From NCBI GenBank assembly GCA_018335275.1, contig JAGXKM010000008.1:1-45647 (forward strand): a DNA stretch of 45,647 bases. Reading direction: 5' to 3'. The DNA comes from Anaerolineales bacterium (GTDB taxonomy: Bacteria; Chloroflexota; Anaerolineae; Anaerolineales; UBA11858). Numbering within the stretch: position 1 is the stretch's first letter; every line of letters begins with the position of its first letter. Made by a program: the position numbers and the translations under genes. Under the pieces are notes generated by a model. The model had not been told where the DNA came from and ran no database searches. It was given only the letters and a program-made list of their open reading frames with translations. Positions 17,747-26,382 of the stretch are shown here, in pieces.

Positions 17747-18679
17747 TTAATATCCTCCTTGATACCCGCTTTGTTCAAGTAATTCATGGGGGGAAAGCGT
17801 AGTCCAGGTTTCAATGTCCGCTTGAGGATGAGCGTCCAGATAAGATTGCACAATATGGTACCCGATGGTGTAACCGGTCCAGGTAGGTGTGTTCTGGTCT
17901 CCACCAACCAAAAAACGCGTTTTCACGAGGGTATTCGTCGTCTCGCCCTCGTTGAGGATTTTTTCCCATTGGACCTGTTCTTCCTCCGCGGAAAGCGCGT
18001 TGACCCAGGGGACTTCCATGTGTGGGTAAATGATGTGGGCGAAAGAATCTGCCCTGCCTTCGAAGACCAGGTTTTCAATCAACGTTTCCTGATCATCCAA
18101 TTGATAATATCGGTCCGTCCACGCGCTGTGATGGTACTCGTGGGCGATGATATAAGGGACCCAATTTTTCCAACCCGGGGCGGGATTGACCTGAAGGATG
18201 ATTTTCCCTGCGCCAAAGGTCCACCCATTGACTCCGTGCATCTTTTCCTGGATGAACCAGTTGGTGGGGTCGGCGGCGATGATGCATACAGTGGTGTCTG
18301 GACCTGCAAGTTTTTGAGCAGATTTCTGTAAAGCCGCTTTGACCACCTTCTCGATATCCGATTTCTGTAATTGGTGTATGGTCTCTTCCAGAGCATCCAG
18401 GTCCTGGATGGGTTTGTCGAAAATAGAACCCGGCGGGGGTCGGTATTCTTTACCGGCGCAGGTTTCCCAATTGGGTTTTAAGACATGCGCTTCCAGGAGC
18501 GCTTCCAGATCCGGATCTTCAGCCTCACGGGCAGCGTTGATGTAGGCAAGCATGTCCTCATACACCGGGACCACGGAAAAGGTCTGTCCCTCCGGTGTGG
18601 TAGTGGGGTAGTTGCAGGCTGAAATCCCGGAGAGGATGATAAGTATGATTGATATTAAGAGCCATCTGATCTTGTCCAT
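17747..18679 (-). CDS. Lipoprotein with zinc-metallopeptidase domain (DUF2268-like)
   Basis: This 310-residue protein has a lipoprotein signal: basic start MDKIRW, hydrophobic stretch, and lipobox ISAC with Cys22. It should be anchored outside the membrane. The HExxH zinc motif is His180-Glu181-x-x-His184 in IIAHEYHHS, with a later FEGRADSFA segment that supplies the probable third ligand. This pattern fits the DUF2268 predicted Zn-dependent proteases. I chose the ATG at 18679 because the signal peptide then starts properly and AAGGGGAAAG lies upstream; the frame stays open to 18724. It is a single gene with its own candidate operator-promoter. The substrate is unknown. Confidence 0.8.
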   Translation of the reverse strand: MDKIRWLLISIILIILSGISACNYPTTTPEGQTFSVVPVYEDMLAYINAAREAEDPDLEALLEAHVLKPNWETCAGKEYRPPPGSIFDKPIQDLDALEETIHQLQKSDIEKVVKAALQKSAQKLAGPDTTVCIIAADPTNWFIQEKMHGVNGWTFGAGKIILQVNPAPGWKNWVPYIIAHEYHHSAWTDRYYQLDDQETLIENLVFEGRADSFAHIIYPHMEVPWVNALSAEEEQVQWEKILNEGETTNTLVKTRFLVGGDQNTPTWTGYTIGYHIVQSYLDAHPQADIETWTTLSPHELLEQSGYQGGY

Positions 18680-18700
18680 GAATGGTTCTTTCCCCTTGTC

Positions 18701-18716
18701 GATATGAATCATATCA
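18701..18716 (-). promoter_or_regulatory. Candidate promoter with overlapping dyad for the lipoprotein peptidase gene
   Basis: The minus strand reads TGATATGAT, an extended -10 element. A perfect dyad, GATATGA-A-TCATATC (18701-18715), covers it, as an operator for a repressor would. Read by eye; no -35 is evident. Confidence 0.4.
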
Positions 18717-19050
18717 CAATTCACATCTGGGGGTTGGTGCCGCTGTGATGGAACTCAAAGCGGATTAAAAGGAAATATCGGTCGATTTTATCCGCAGCAA
18801 CCTCCTTTAATAATGTATCATAAAGCTTTTTGGATTTCATATTTTTTCTGGGGGCATCAGATGTTTGCCTTGCTGGGAGAGTTTCTGGAACGGAGTTTGG
18901 ATTGTGGGAGTTCTTGATGAATCTAAGCCCTATTTTTCTTAAAGGTCCTTAAGGTCGATGCTCGTAAGTGCCAGATTTTAGAAGTTCTTGGTAAAATTAG
19001 GTAGGATTTAGTTCACAGATCCTGCCAGAATTGTGCAATGGTGGTACTTT
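18717..19050. other. Intergenic region before the cyclase-ATPase gene
   Basis: These 334 bases are relatively AT-rich and contain stop codons in all frames at short intervals. I see no gene and no clear terminator. A promoter for the cyclase gene presumably lies here, but I cannot place it with confidence. Confidence 0.4.
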
Positions 19051-21078
19051 ATGGGAGAACCAGTTGAGAAGAAGCATCCCGAAGAACGGAGGTTAGTTTC
19101 CGTACTTTTCGCTGATGTCTTGGGCTTCACCCCACTGGCTGACCAGTTGGATTTTGAAATCGTTGGAGATCTGATCCGGGGTTTGTGGTTGAAATTAGAC
19201 CAGGTGATCGAAAAATACGGGGGCTATATCGACAAGCATATGGGTGATGCGTTCATGGTCATCTGGGGAGCGCCCCGGACGCAGGAAGATGACGCTGAAA
19301 GGGCTGTATCGGCTGGTCTGGAAATATTATCCGCGCTGGATGAGTACAAAATGGAAGTGGATCATCCGGCTGCTAAAAATCTCCGCCTCCGGGTTGGAAT
19401 CCATTCCGGTTTGGCATTAACGGGGTATGTTGGGCTGGGGGGGGAGTACACGGTGATGGGGAATACCGTGAATATCGCCAAACGCCTGGAGGAGCAAGCG
19501 GATCCAGGATCTTTGTACATCAGTGAGTCAACCTATCATTTCGTCCGGGGGGGATATCGCATTCGAAATCTGAACCCCATGCAATTAAAGGGCATAGAGG
19601 ACTTAATCCATGTTTATGAGGTGATCGAACGCCTGGAGCAGCCCAGTAAGCTCCGGTATCGCAGTGTGGGAGGTCTGGAAACCCTTCTGGTTGGGCGGCA
19701 GAAAGAGATCATTTTTCTGGGAAAACTATTCCAACAGGCCAAAAAAAAGGAGCAGCCTACGCTGGTCTTGGTCACAGGGGAAGCTGGCATAGGCAAATCC
19801 CGTCTGCTGATGGAATTTGTCAGCCATCGAGAGGTAGAGAACCCGCACCTGACGGTGATGTCCAGCCGTGCTCTCCAGCAAACGAAGCAGGTCCCCTTCT
19901 TTTTATGGAAAGAGTTGTGGTCCAACCGTTTTGACCTGAATGAAGGTGATGAGGAAAAAAGCGCCCGGGAGAAGATCATTCACGGTGTGCGCACTTTATG
20001 GGGAAAGCAGCTGGGGAAGATTACTGCTCTGGAAACTGCCCATTTCCTGGGGGATCAAATTGGCGTGGCATGGCCGGAAAGTCCTTACCTGAAACCCTAT
20101 CAAAACAATGCAGAGAAAAGAAAACAGCGTTCCTATGAACTTCATGGGGAGATCCTGTTCCGAACTTTGATGAAGGGTCCCCTGATCCTGATGCTGGATG
20201 ATCTGCAGTGGGTCGACCATGCCAGCCTGGAATTGCTAAAATATTTATTGGAAGATTGTCCGAAAAAGTTACCCATCCTGATCCTGGGGGCGACCCGACC
20301 GGAAATATTTGATGAGCATACTGACTTGAATCGGAAAGCAGAGGTCATCGCCCTGGATCCCCTTCCTGCCTCCAGTGAAATTGTGAGGGAGGCATACCCT
20401 GCCTTGGAGTCCGCACCGGAGAAGGTTTTAGAAGAATTGGCCCAGCGTGCAGAAGGAAACCCATATTACCTGGAAGAGCTGGTCAAGAGGTTGTTTCAGA
20501 CGGGATATGATGGGGTTTCCGAGACCGAAATTTCGGGTGAGATGCCGCCCTCCTTGCAAATGCTGCTCCAGGCCCGGTTAGACGCCCTCTCCACACCAGC
20601 ACGGGCAACCGCTCTCTTCGCATCTGTGATAGGGCGCGTGTTCTGGAGAGGTGCCGTGATGTCTCTGATCCTGGGGATCTCAGGGGTGACAAAAGTCTTT
20701 AACATCAGCAGCAAAGATCTGAATAAGAATGTGGAAGACTCTTTGAAGGAACTGATGCGGGCGGAGTTGGCGTTTCCGCGTGTGGGGAGCGCGTTTTCTG
20801 GGGAGCGAGAATATATTTTTAAGCACTCCATGCTCAGAGATGTCGCCTACCGGTTGATTCCGAAAAAGCACCGCGGGAAGTGCCATATAGTCGTGGCAGA
20901 GTGGTTGGCTGAAAGGGCGGGCCCAGAACGCAGTGTGAGTATTGCCAATCATTATGAGCTGGCAGGTATGATAGATCAAGCGCAAGAATATTATCAAAAA
21001 GCAGGCCAATACGCACGATCTCAGGGGAATCTTCAGGAAGCTTTAGAATTTGAACAGAATGTATCCAGGCTTGCTTGA
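19051..21078 (+). CDS. Class III nucleotide cyclase fused to a STAND-type ATPase
   Basis: This protein of about 675 residues should make a cyclic nucleotide under control of an ATPase switch. Numbering from GTG 19033, the cyclase domain (20-200) has metal ligands Asp28 (FADVLGFT) and Asp72 (DKHMGDAF), Lys68 as purine-contacting residue, and Asn147 and Arg151 (NTVNIAKRLEE). All catalytic residues seem intact. The AAA_16/STAND domain (215-570) has Walker A GEAGIGKS at 249-256 and Walker B LILMLDDLQWVD. A short TPR-like pair ends the protein. Most relatives carry a long TPR or TPR-like tail; this one is short. I prefer ATG 19051, since the frame can only start earlier with GTG 19033. It is followed after 40 bases by moeA-PBP. 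Confidence 0.9.
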   Translation: MGEPVEKKHPEERRLVSVLFADVLGFTPLADQLDFEIVGDLIRGLWLKLDQVIEKYGGYIDKHMGDAFMVIWGAPRTQEDDAERAVSAGLEILSALDEYKMEVDHPAAKNLRLRVGIHSGLALTGYVGLGGEYTVMGNTVNIAKRLEEQADPGSLYISESTYHFVRGGYRIRNLNPMQLKGIEDLIHVYEVIERLEQPSKLRYRSVGGLETLLVGRQKEIIFLGKLFQQAKKKEQPTLVLVTGEAGIGKSRLLMEFVSHREVENPHLTVMSSRALQQTKQVPFFLWKELWSNRFDLNEGDEEKSAREKIIHGVRTLWGKQLGKITALETAHFLGDQIGVAWPESPYLKPYQNNAEKRKQRSYELHGEILFRTLMKGPLILMLDDLQWVDHASLELLKYLLEDCPKKLPILILGATRPEIFDEHTDLNRKAEVIALDPLPASSEIVREAYPALESAPEKVLEELAQRAEGNPYYLEELVKRLFQTGYDGVSETEISGEMPPSLQMLLQARLDALSTPARATALFASVIGRVFWRGAVMSLILGISGVTKVFNISSKDLNKNVEDSLKELMRAELAFPRVGSAFSGEREYIFKHSMLRDVAYRLIPKKHRGKCHIVVAEWLAERAGPERSVSIANHYELAGMIDQAQEYYQKAGQYARSQGNLQEALEFEQNVSRLA

Positions 21079-21118
21079 GGGCAAATCCTGGGTTAGATAA
21101 GAAGGAAGATGGATATTT

Positions 21119-23080
21119 ATGGATGTGTATTTACATGATATCCCGCTTCAGGATGCCAGAGACCGATTTCAAACAGGGCTGAAGAAAGCGGGATTGGATG
21201 GGGTTTTAGGGGTGGAAGAGATACCTTTGGATGAAGGTGCCTTGGGGAGAGTGCTTGCTGAACCAATCTGGGCAGAAATATCTTCTCCCCATTATCACGC
21301 ATCAGCGATGGACGGTTTTGCCGTGCGATCTCAAGACACAATAGGGGCTCTGGAGACCGCTCCGAAAACGCTTGCCTATCAAGATCAGGCACTGTATGTC
21401 GATACGGGGGATCCGATTCCTGAATGGGCAAATTCGGTGATCCCCATTGAAAATGTGGAACCTGTGGACGATGACGGCGAGATGGCAGAGGTTGTGAGAA
21501 AGCCCTCAGCGATCCGGATCCGAAGCGCGGTTTCACCCTGGTCAAATGTGCGGCCTATGGGGGAGGATATGGTCGCCACGCAGCTCGTCATCCCGGCTGG
21601 GCAGGTCCTCAGGCCCGTGGATCTGGGGGCCATAGCAGGCTGTGGCCATCACCGGGTCAGCGTCTCCCGCAAACCGCGAGTGGCTATTTTGCCCACAGGG
21701 ACAGAACTCGTCCCTGTGGGGGAGCCGGTTGAGGAGGGGGAGATCATCGAATATAACTCCATCGTCATGGCCGCCCAGATCCGGGCATGGGGAGGGAAAG
21801 CAGATAGGTCTTCCATTATCCCGGATCGTTATCAAACCATTAAGGATCAGGTGCTTAAAGCGGCGCGGGATCACGATTTGATCCTGGTCAACGCGGGTTC
21901 ATCGGCTGGTTCTGAAGATTATACAGCGCAAGTGGTGGAGGACCTGGGAAGGCTGCTGGTTCATGGAGTAGCGGTCCGGCCTGGACATCCCGTGGTCATC
22001 GGTTTCATCCCTGCGGAAAAGGGGGAGGTGCCCATCATCGGCGTTCCCGGCTATCCGGTATCGACTGCTTTGACAGGAGAAATATTCGTAGAACCCCTGC
22101 TGGCCAGGTGGTTGGGTCGGTCCCCCCGGGACCCCCAGGAGATCGAAGCTACACTGACAAGAAAGATGACCTCCCCTGCGGGAGATGATGATTATGTGCG
22201 CGTTGCGGTGGGTAAGGTCGGGAATCGTACCCTGGCTGCTCCCCTGGCGCGTGGGTCCGGGGTGATAACTTCCCTGGTTCGGGCAGATGGGATCGTGGTG
22301 GTCCCCAGTGGGTCACAGGGGTATCCATCAGGTGAAAAAGTGAACGTCCGTTTGTATCGTTCTCCGGACGAGATTGAAAAAACGATCTTTGCCGTTGGGT
22401 CTCACGATATCTCCCTGGATATCCTGGCCCAGTTCTTAACCAGGTATGATCGGCGATTGGCATCTGCAAACGTCGGCAGCTTGGGCGGTCTGATGGCGCT
22501 CAAACGCGGTGAAGCGCATCTAGCCGGGGCTCATCTCCTTGACCCGGAGAGCGGGGAGTACAATCTGCCCTATATCCGCGAGCACCTGCCGGATCGAGCC
22601 CTGCGAGTGATCACATTGGTGGGGCGGACCCAGGGCCTTTTTGTCAGGCCAGGGAACCCGAAAAGCATCCAGGGTATCCGGGATCTGGTGAGGGAGGACG
22701 TTACCTTCATTAACCGCCAGCGGGGATCGGGGACCCGCCTGTTATTGGAATACCGCCTCAAAGAAGAAAGAATTGACCCAGAAGATGTGCGCGGTTTCAA
22801 TCAGGAAGAATTCACTCATCTGACAGCGGCAGCGGCGGTGGCCTCAGGAAGAGTGGATTGCGCCTTAGGAATAAAAGCTGCCTCTGAAGCGCTTGATCTG
22901 GATTTTATCCCCCTGGATCATGAACGCTACGATCTGATCATCCCGCTTGAATTCGCAGAAAGCGATCTGATCAAGCCCGTTTTCCGTTTGTTAAATGACC
23001 CCATTTTTCGGGAGACGGTCAAGGCCCGGCCGGGTTATGATGTCTCCAAGATGGGGGAAGTGGTGGAGGAAATAAGTTAG
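21119..23080 (+). CDS. MoeA-like molybdopterin molybdenumtransferase fused to a PBP-like domain
   Basis: This 653-residue cytoplasmic protein joins a MoeA domain (about 1-410) to a periplasmic-binding-protein-like domain (about 425-645). MoeA motifs are SAMDGFAVRS, GTELVPVGEPVEEGEI, NAGSSAGSEDY and RPGHPVVIGF, with the GVPGYPVSTAL segment. MoeA inserts molybdate or tungstate into adenylylated molybdopterin. The C-terminal domain carries RQRGSGTRLLLEYRL and a GRVDCALGIKAASEALDLDF stretch, as in the substrate domain of one-component molybdate regulators, and probably binds the oxyanion or cofactor. GAAGGAAG precedes the ATG. A second, partial moeA begins at 45418, so the organism has at least two. 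Confidence 0.93.
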   Translation: MDVYLHDIPLQDARDRFQTGLKKAGLDGVLGVEEIPLDEGALGRVLAEPIWAEISSPHYHASAMDGFAVRSQDTIGALETAPKTLAYQDQALYVDTGDPIPEWANSVIPIENVEPVDDDGEMAEVVRKPSAIRIRSAVSPWSNVRPMGEDMVATQLVIPAGQVLRPVDLGAIAGCGHHRVSVSRKPRVAILPTGTELVPVGEPVEEGEIIEYNSIVMAAQIRAWGGKADRSSIIPDRYQTIKDQVLKAARDHDLILVNAGSSAGSEDYTAQVVEDLGRLLVHGVAVRPGHPVVIGFIPAEKGEVPIIGVPGYPVSTALTGEIFVEPLLARWLGRSPRDPQEIEATLTRKMTSPAGDDDYVRVAVGKVGNRTLAAPLARGSGVITSLVRADGIVVVPSGSQGYPSGEKVNVRLYRSPDEIEKTIFAVGSHDISLDILAQFLTRYDRRLASANVGSLGGLMALKRGEAHLAGAHLLDPESGEYNLPYIREHLPDRALRVITLVGRTQGLFVRPGNPKSIQGIRDLVREDVTFINRQRGSGTRLLLEYRLKEERIDPEDVRGFNQEEFTHLTAAAAVASGRVDCALGIKAASEALDLDFIPLDHERYDLIIPLEFAESDLIKPVFRLLNDPIFRETVKARPGYDVSKMGEVVEEIS

Positions 23081-23150
23081 GGGATTGCAGGTCCCTGCAG
23101 ACTGAGATGCTTTTCCGACAGGTACCTGGAACAACCATAATTTTCTCACC

Positions 23151-23178
23151 CTGAAGCTGTATTTTTCAATGGTATAAT
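23151..23178 (+). promoter_or_regulatory. Candidate promoter of the helix-hairpin-helix membrane protein gene
   Basis: A perfect TATAAT (23173-23178) lies 16 bases after a weak CTGAAG (23151-23156). The predicted start near 23185 gives a leader of about 40 bases carrying the GGAGGGG ribosome site. Confidence 0.45.
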
Positions 23179-23226
23179 TTAAGCAGAAAATGTTTTGTGA
23201 ATAACGGAAGTGGAGGGGAACCTACG

Positions 23227-23643
23227 ATGACCGGAAAAGCTGCTGAAGACAAGAAAACATCTTTGGGCTGGTTGTGGTTGTTCTTGCTGACTATACCCCT
23301 TTACTGTCTTTTGCGCTGGTTTATAAAATGGATGCTGCTTCCAAATTATGAGCGGATTTCTTCCATCGAGATTGAAACCCCCCGGGTTCGAACGGAGTAT
23401 AAAACCATCATGGAAGACGATCTGACCAAAATTAAAGGCATTGGGCCCAAAATGGACCAGGCCCTCCGTTCAGCAGGAATACGAACTTTTCATGAATTAG
23501 CTGTGGTTCAGGAAAGGAAACTAGAAAGCATTCTTGAGGCTGCGAATGCCAGGATCGTGGATCCCAGCACATGGAAGGAACAGGCGAGATTGGCGCTCCG
23601 GGGAGAATGGGAAGAGTTGGAAGCCTTCCAGAATCAATTATAA
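23227..23643 (+). CDS. Small membrane protein with helix-hairpin-helix domain
   Basis: This 138-residue protein has one membrane helix (about residues 12-33, WLWLFLLTIPLYCLLRWF) and a cytoplasmic tail. The tail contains DLTKIKGIGPKMDQALRSAG, a helix-hairpin-helix of the type found in DUF4332 and similar proteins that often bind DNA or other proteins. I chose the ATG at 23227 because GGAGGGG lies 8 bases upstream; a GTG at 23197 in the same frame has no such site. It has its own promoter and terminator and is thus a single-gene unit. A membrane-tethered helix-hairpin-helix protein could link the nucleoid to the membrane, but this is a guess. Confidence 0.75.
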   Translation: MTGKAAEDKKTSLGWLWLFLLTIPLYCLLRWFIKWMLLPNYERISSIEIETPRVRTEYKTIMEDDLTKIKGIGPKMDQALRSAGIRTFHELAVVQERKLESILEAANARIVDPSTWKEQARLALRGEWEELEAFQNQL

Positions 23644-23661
23644 AAATTACGGAAAATAGAG

Positions 23662-23699
23662 AAACCCTGCAGATAAATAGATCCTCCTGCAGGGTTTTT
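23662..23699 (+). terminator. Intrinsic terminator after the helix-hairpin-helix gene
   Basis: An 11-bp perfect stem pairs 23662-23672 (AAACCCTGCAG) with 23687-23697, followed by a T run to 23699. It lies between convergent genes; the minus strand side has a weaker T-rich tail (TTTCTCTATTTT), so it may also stop the C25 operon. Confidence 0.85.
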
Positions 23700-23719
23700 G
23701 CTTTAAGAAGGGCTGCGGG

Positions 23720-26329
23720 TTACCGGGAAACAGCCAGTTTGACCATGTCTCCCTCTTCATTGAACGTGACTCGCGCATAATGGCGGTGGGTCCGCGTCCC
23801 ATCCCTCCCCGGGAAAGAAAAGCTTTTACTCAGGGTGACCACTTTCCTTCTGGAAATCGTTTTGGCGTGGGTTTCTTTCCCCAGATCTGATGTGGGACAA
23901 CGGTGTCCCTTTCCCTCGCACCGGTTTTCCTCTGTGCTGATGACCATTTCAGCGTCTTCCATGCCCGGAAGATAGTTCTTGACGACTTTTTTGACGTGAT
24001 TTAATGTCTCCGTTGGGATGTCCGTGGAGAGGGAAGAACGATCGCAGACCGTTTTTACAATCGTGGGTGTTCTCTTTGGACGCCAGACCATTTTTGCCTG
24101 TTTTCTTTTTGCTTCCGTGGGGCTGGCCAGTGGGTCCCCAAATAGGTTGAAGGAAATCAGGGTTTTCTGATCCTCCCCATCCAGATAGCCTTGCCGGTTA
24201 TGCATGATCTTTGCCATGCGGACTTTGGCTCTCTGCAGCGCTTCGCCGCTGGTGTATCCTTCCCTAATAGATTTCCAGTAACTCTCTGCTAATAAATCTG
24301 CAGCGATAAGGGGGGCGCCGATGGATCCATAGGAGGTCACTGTGGAGCCCACCACGCTGAAGCTGCCTTTGGATAAGTAAGAGAGGGCGATGGATTCATC
24401 GACCGTTCGTCCGTTCAGATGTATGCCGTAACATGCTTCGGAAAACACGAAGAGGGGAGCGTCTTCATAGGCATTGATGTCCTCCGGAGAAAGGGCTACG
24501 GGGTAGTCCGGCCCTTTACTGTGATTTGTGAGGTCTTTTTGCCCGTACCAGGAGGTGTCATTTTCCACACCATGCAGGTTGAAATATCCCAATCTTGTCA
24601 CAGGGACAGGTATCTCGCTTTGTTTTCCATAAGGTGGCGAGGTGACGACATCCACCTTTTCATGAATGGGGTTGAAGACGATGTCGGAGGCTTTTTTCCA
24701 TGCTTCTGCCGAGTATCCGAAGCTCTGGTTTGGTTTCCGGGAGTTTGTAAAATACTTCACCAGCTGCCGCCAGAATGACTGCCACCAGGTCAATTCGGGC
24801 TCCCCTTTCCCCATATGATGGCCTGCGATTTGCCGCAGGGTATCCAGGAGGATGCCGGGGTCATTTCCTTTCCCCCCGGGAATCCGGCCAACCGGCCATT
24901 CGGGGATGAAATAGTTTTCGTCTTGTGTGGCATAGGGGTTGTCGGAAGGGACATCTTTATCCACATCTTCCACCGGGTTTGGCAGGTGATGGTAGGGGAC
25001 AACCTCTGGTCCCCCGACGATCAAGAGAGCGCCAATCATCAATCCCTTCTTGGCCAGGGCCCGGTCCAGATCGGCCAGGGCCAATTTTAAGGCCCAGGCG
25101 TCATCCGCCAGGGTGGGTTTTAATCCAAAGTTAGCCATACTGGACGGGTCATCCGCAAAGAGTGTGATCGAACCCCAGCCGGGTTTCAGCCGCACGGATC
25201 GAGATACTTTTTTCATCTCCTCTTTGATGATGGAGGCCGTCTGCGGTCCGTACTTGTCCACCAAACCGTTGTGAGTTGAGAAGACCACGTACATCGGGAA
25301 ACGACCATCGGAGCGCAGCACTGCTTCTTTACCCAGCTTCTGAGCTACCTTTTGGAGTTCATCCTGAATGGATTTCAGGGTCTCGGGAGGGGTTTCCCGT
25401 TCGTCCGGCCCTTTTTTGGTGCTGGTGTCTTGAACAGATTGGATTTCCTCCTCCCTTTCTGGAGGGGATGATTTCTGAACAGCATGTTCTCCTTCCGGGA
25501 GTTGATTCCATCCCAGGGATGCGCCTACCTTGGCGGGAACGCGAACATCCATGTGGGCAGCCAACTTTTCAGGCCACAAGTTGCGGTAGGGGTGGTCTTT
25601 TCCCCACAGCCGTTTTGCGACTTGCCCCGCAACATCCTGAGAAGCGGCTTTATGGAGCATGCTGACCCCTTTCTCTGACTGGCCGGATTTTATGGATGTG
25701 TCAGCTAAGACCAAAGTGCAGGCCAGGCAGGAAGGGTATTTTGATTGGTAATGTTCCGCGAGATCTTGAATGGCGCTGGTTGGGGTTTCAGGATCCGCGA
25801 GCATGATTTCCAGGTGCGTCACGGCCAGCAGGGGAGAGTCGGGATCTGCTCCCAGGACATCTTGTAACCCGTGCTGGGCAGACTCCAGGTCGTCATCTTT
25901 CAGATGACCGCGCACCAGGGCGATATCCCGGCTCCAATCAGGAATGATCTCGTCCATTTGGGGGCTTTGAAAAGGGCGGGCTTGGGGGTCTATGGCGTGC
26001 AGCTCTCCCCAGCAGCGTTCCTCTTCGGGATGATCCATTTGATTGGCCAGAAGCACCCGCAGTGTTTGAGCTTCGATAAAAGCGGGATCCGATTTGCATA
26101 GCTCATCTGCGAGACTGTAGGCTTGCTCGTACCGTCCTTCTTTCCACAGCGCCTGGGCATGTAAAAGCTGAAGGGAAAGGTCACCCGGGTAGACAGCCAA
26201 CCAGGCTAGAGCTGCCCTCCGGATAAAAGTGGTTTCATCCACCGCAAAGGCGATCTTTGACAATTTGATCAGGTAATCACGGGGCCAAGGTGTTTCTGGG
26301 GATAAGGGGGAGAGGGATTTTTTATTCAT
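23720..26329 (-). CDS. TPR protein with C25 (gingipain-like, clan CD) cysteine peptidase domain
   Basis: This 869-residue protein has no signal peptide or membrane helix and is probably cytoplasmic. Residues about 20-260 form TPR-like helical repeats. Residues 285-315 are a charged linker, and residues about 340-735 are a C25 peptidase domain. Its hallmarks are SDNPYATQDENYFIPE with VGRIPGG (462-486), dyad His586 in YFNLHGV and Cys633 in FSEACYG, and the closing FNLFGDPLAS (727-736). The last 130 residues are a basic and beta-rich tail that I do not recognise. Secreted gingipains degrade proteins outside the cell; a leaderless TPR form more resembles separase or TPR-CHAT proteases in layout. 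It is the last gene of an operon after the 1777-residue TPR protein. Peptidase family is firm, target and trigger unknown. Confidence 0.85.
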   Translation of the reverse strand: MNKKSLSPLSPETPWPRDYLIKLSKIAFAVDETTFIRRAALAWLAVYPGDLSLQLLHAQALWKEGRYEQAYSLADELCKSDPAFIEAQTLRVLLANQMDHPEEERCWGELHAIDPQARPFQSPQMDEIIPDWSRDIALVRGHLKDDDLESAQHGLQDVLGADPDSPLLAVTHLEIMLADPETPTSAIQDLAEHYQSKYPSCLACTLVLADTSIKSGQSEKGVSMLHKAASQDVAGQVAKRLWGKDHPYRNLWPEKLAAHMDVRVPAKVGASLGWNQLPEGEHAVQKSSPPEREEEIQSVQDTSTKKGPDERETPPETLKSIQDELQKVAQKLGKEAVLRSDGRFPMYVVFSTHNGLVDKYGPQTASIIKEEMKKVSRSVRLKPGWGSITLFADDPSSMANFGLKPTLADDAWALKLALADLDRALAKKGLMIGALLIVGGPEVVPYHHLPNPVEDVDKDVPSDNPYATQDENYFIPEWPVGRIPGGKGNDPGILLDTLRQIAGHHMGKGEPELTWWQSFWRQLVKYFTNSRKPNQSFGYSAEAWKKASDIVFNPIHEKVDVVTSPPYGKQSEIPVPVTRLGYFNLHGVENDTSWYGQKDLTNHSKGPDYPVALSPEDINAYEDAPLFVFSEACYGIHLNGRTVDESIALSYLSKGSFSVVGSTVTSYGSIGAPLIAADLLAESYWKSIREGYTSGEALQRAKVRMAKIMHNRQGYLDGEDQKTLISFNLFGDPLASPTEAKRKQAKMVWRPKRTPTIVKTVCDRSSLSTDIPTETLNHVKKVVKNYLPGMEDAEMVISTEENRCEGKGHRCPTSDLGKETHAKTISRRKVVTLSKSFSFPGRDGTRTHRHYARVTFNEEGDMVKLAVSR

Positions 26330-26382
26330 AGGAATCCGGTTGGTGAGTTAGGTTAGGGTTTCCAAAACATGTCGAGCCGTAT

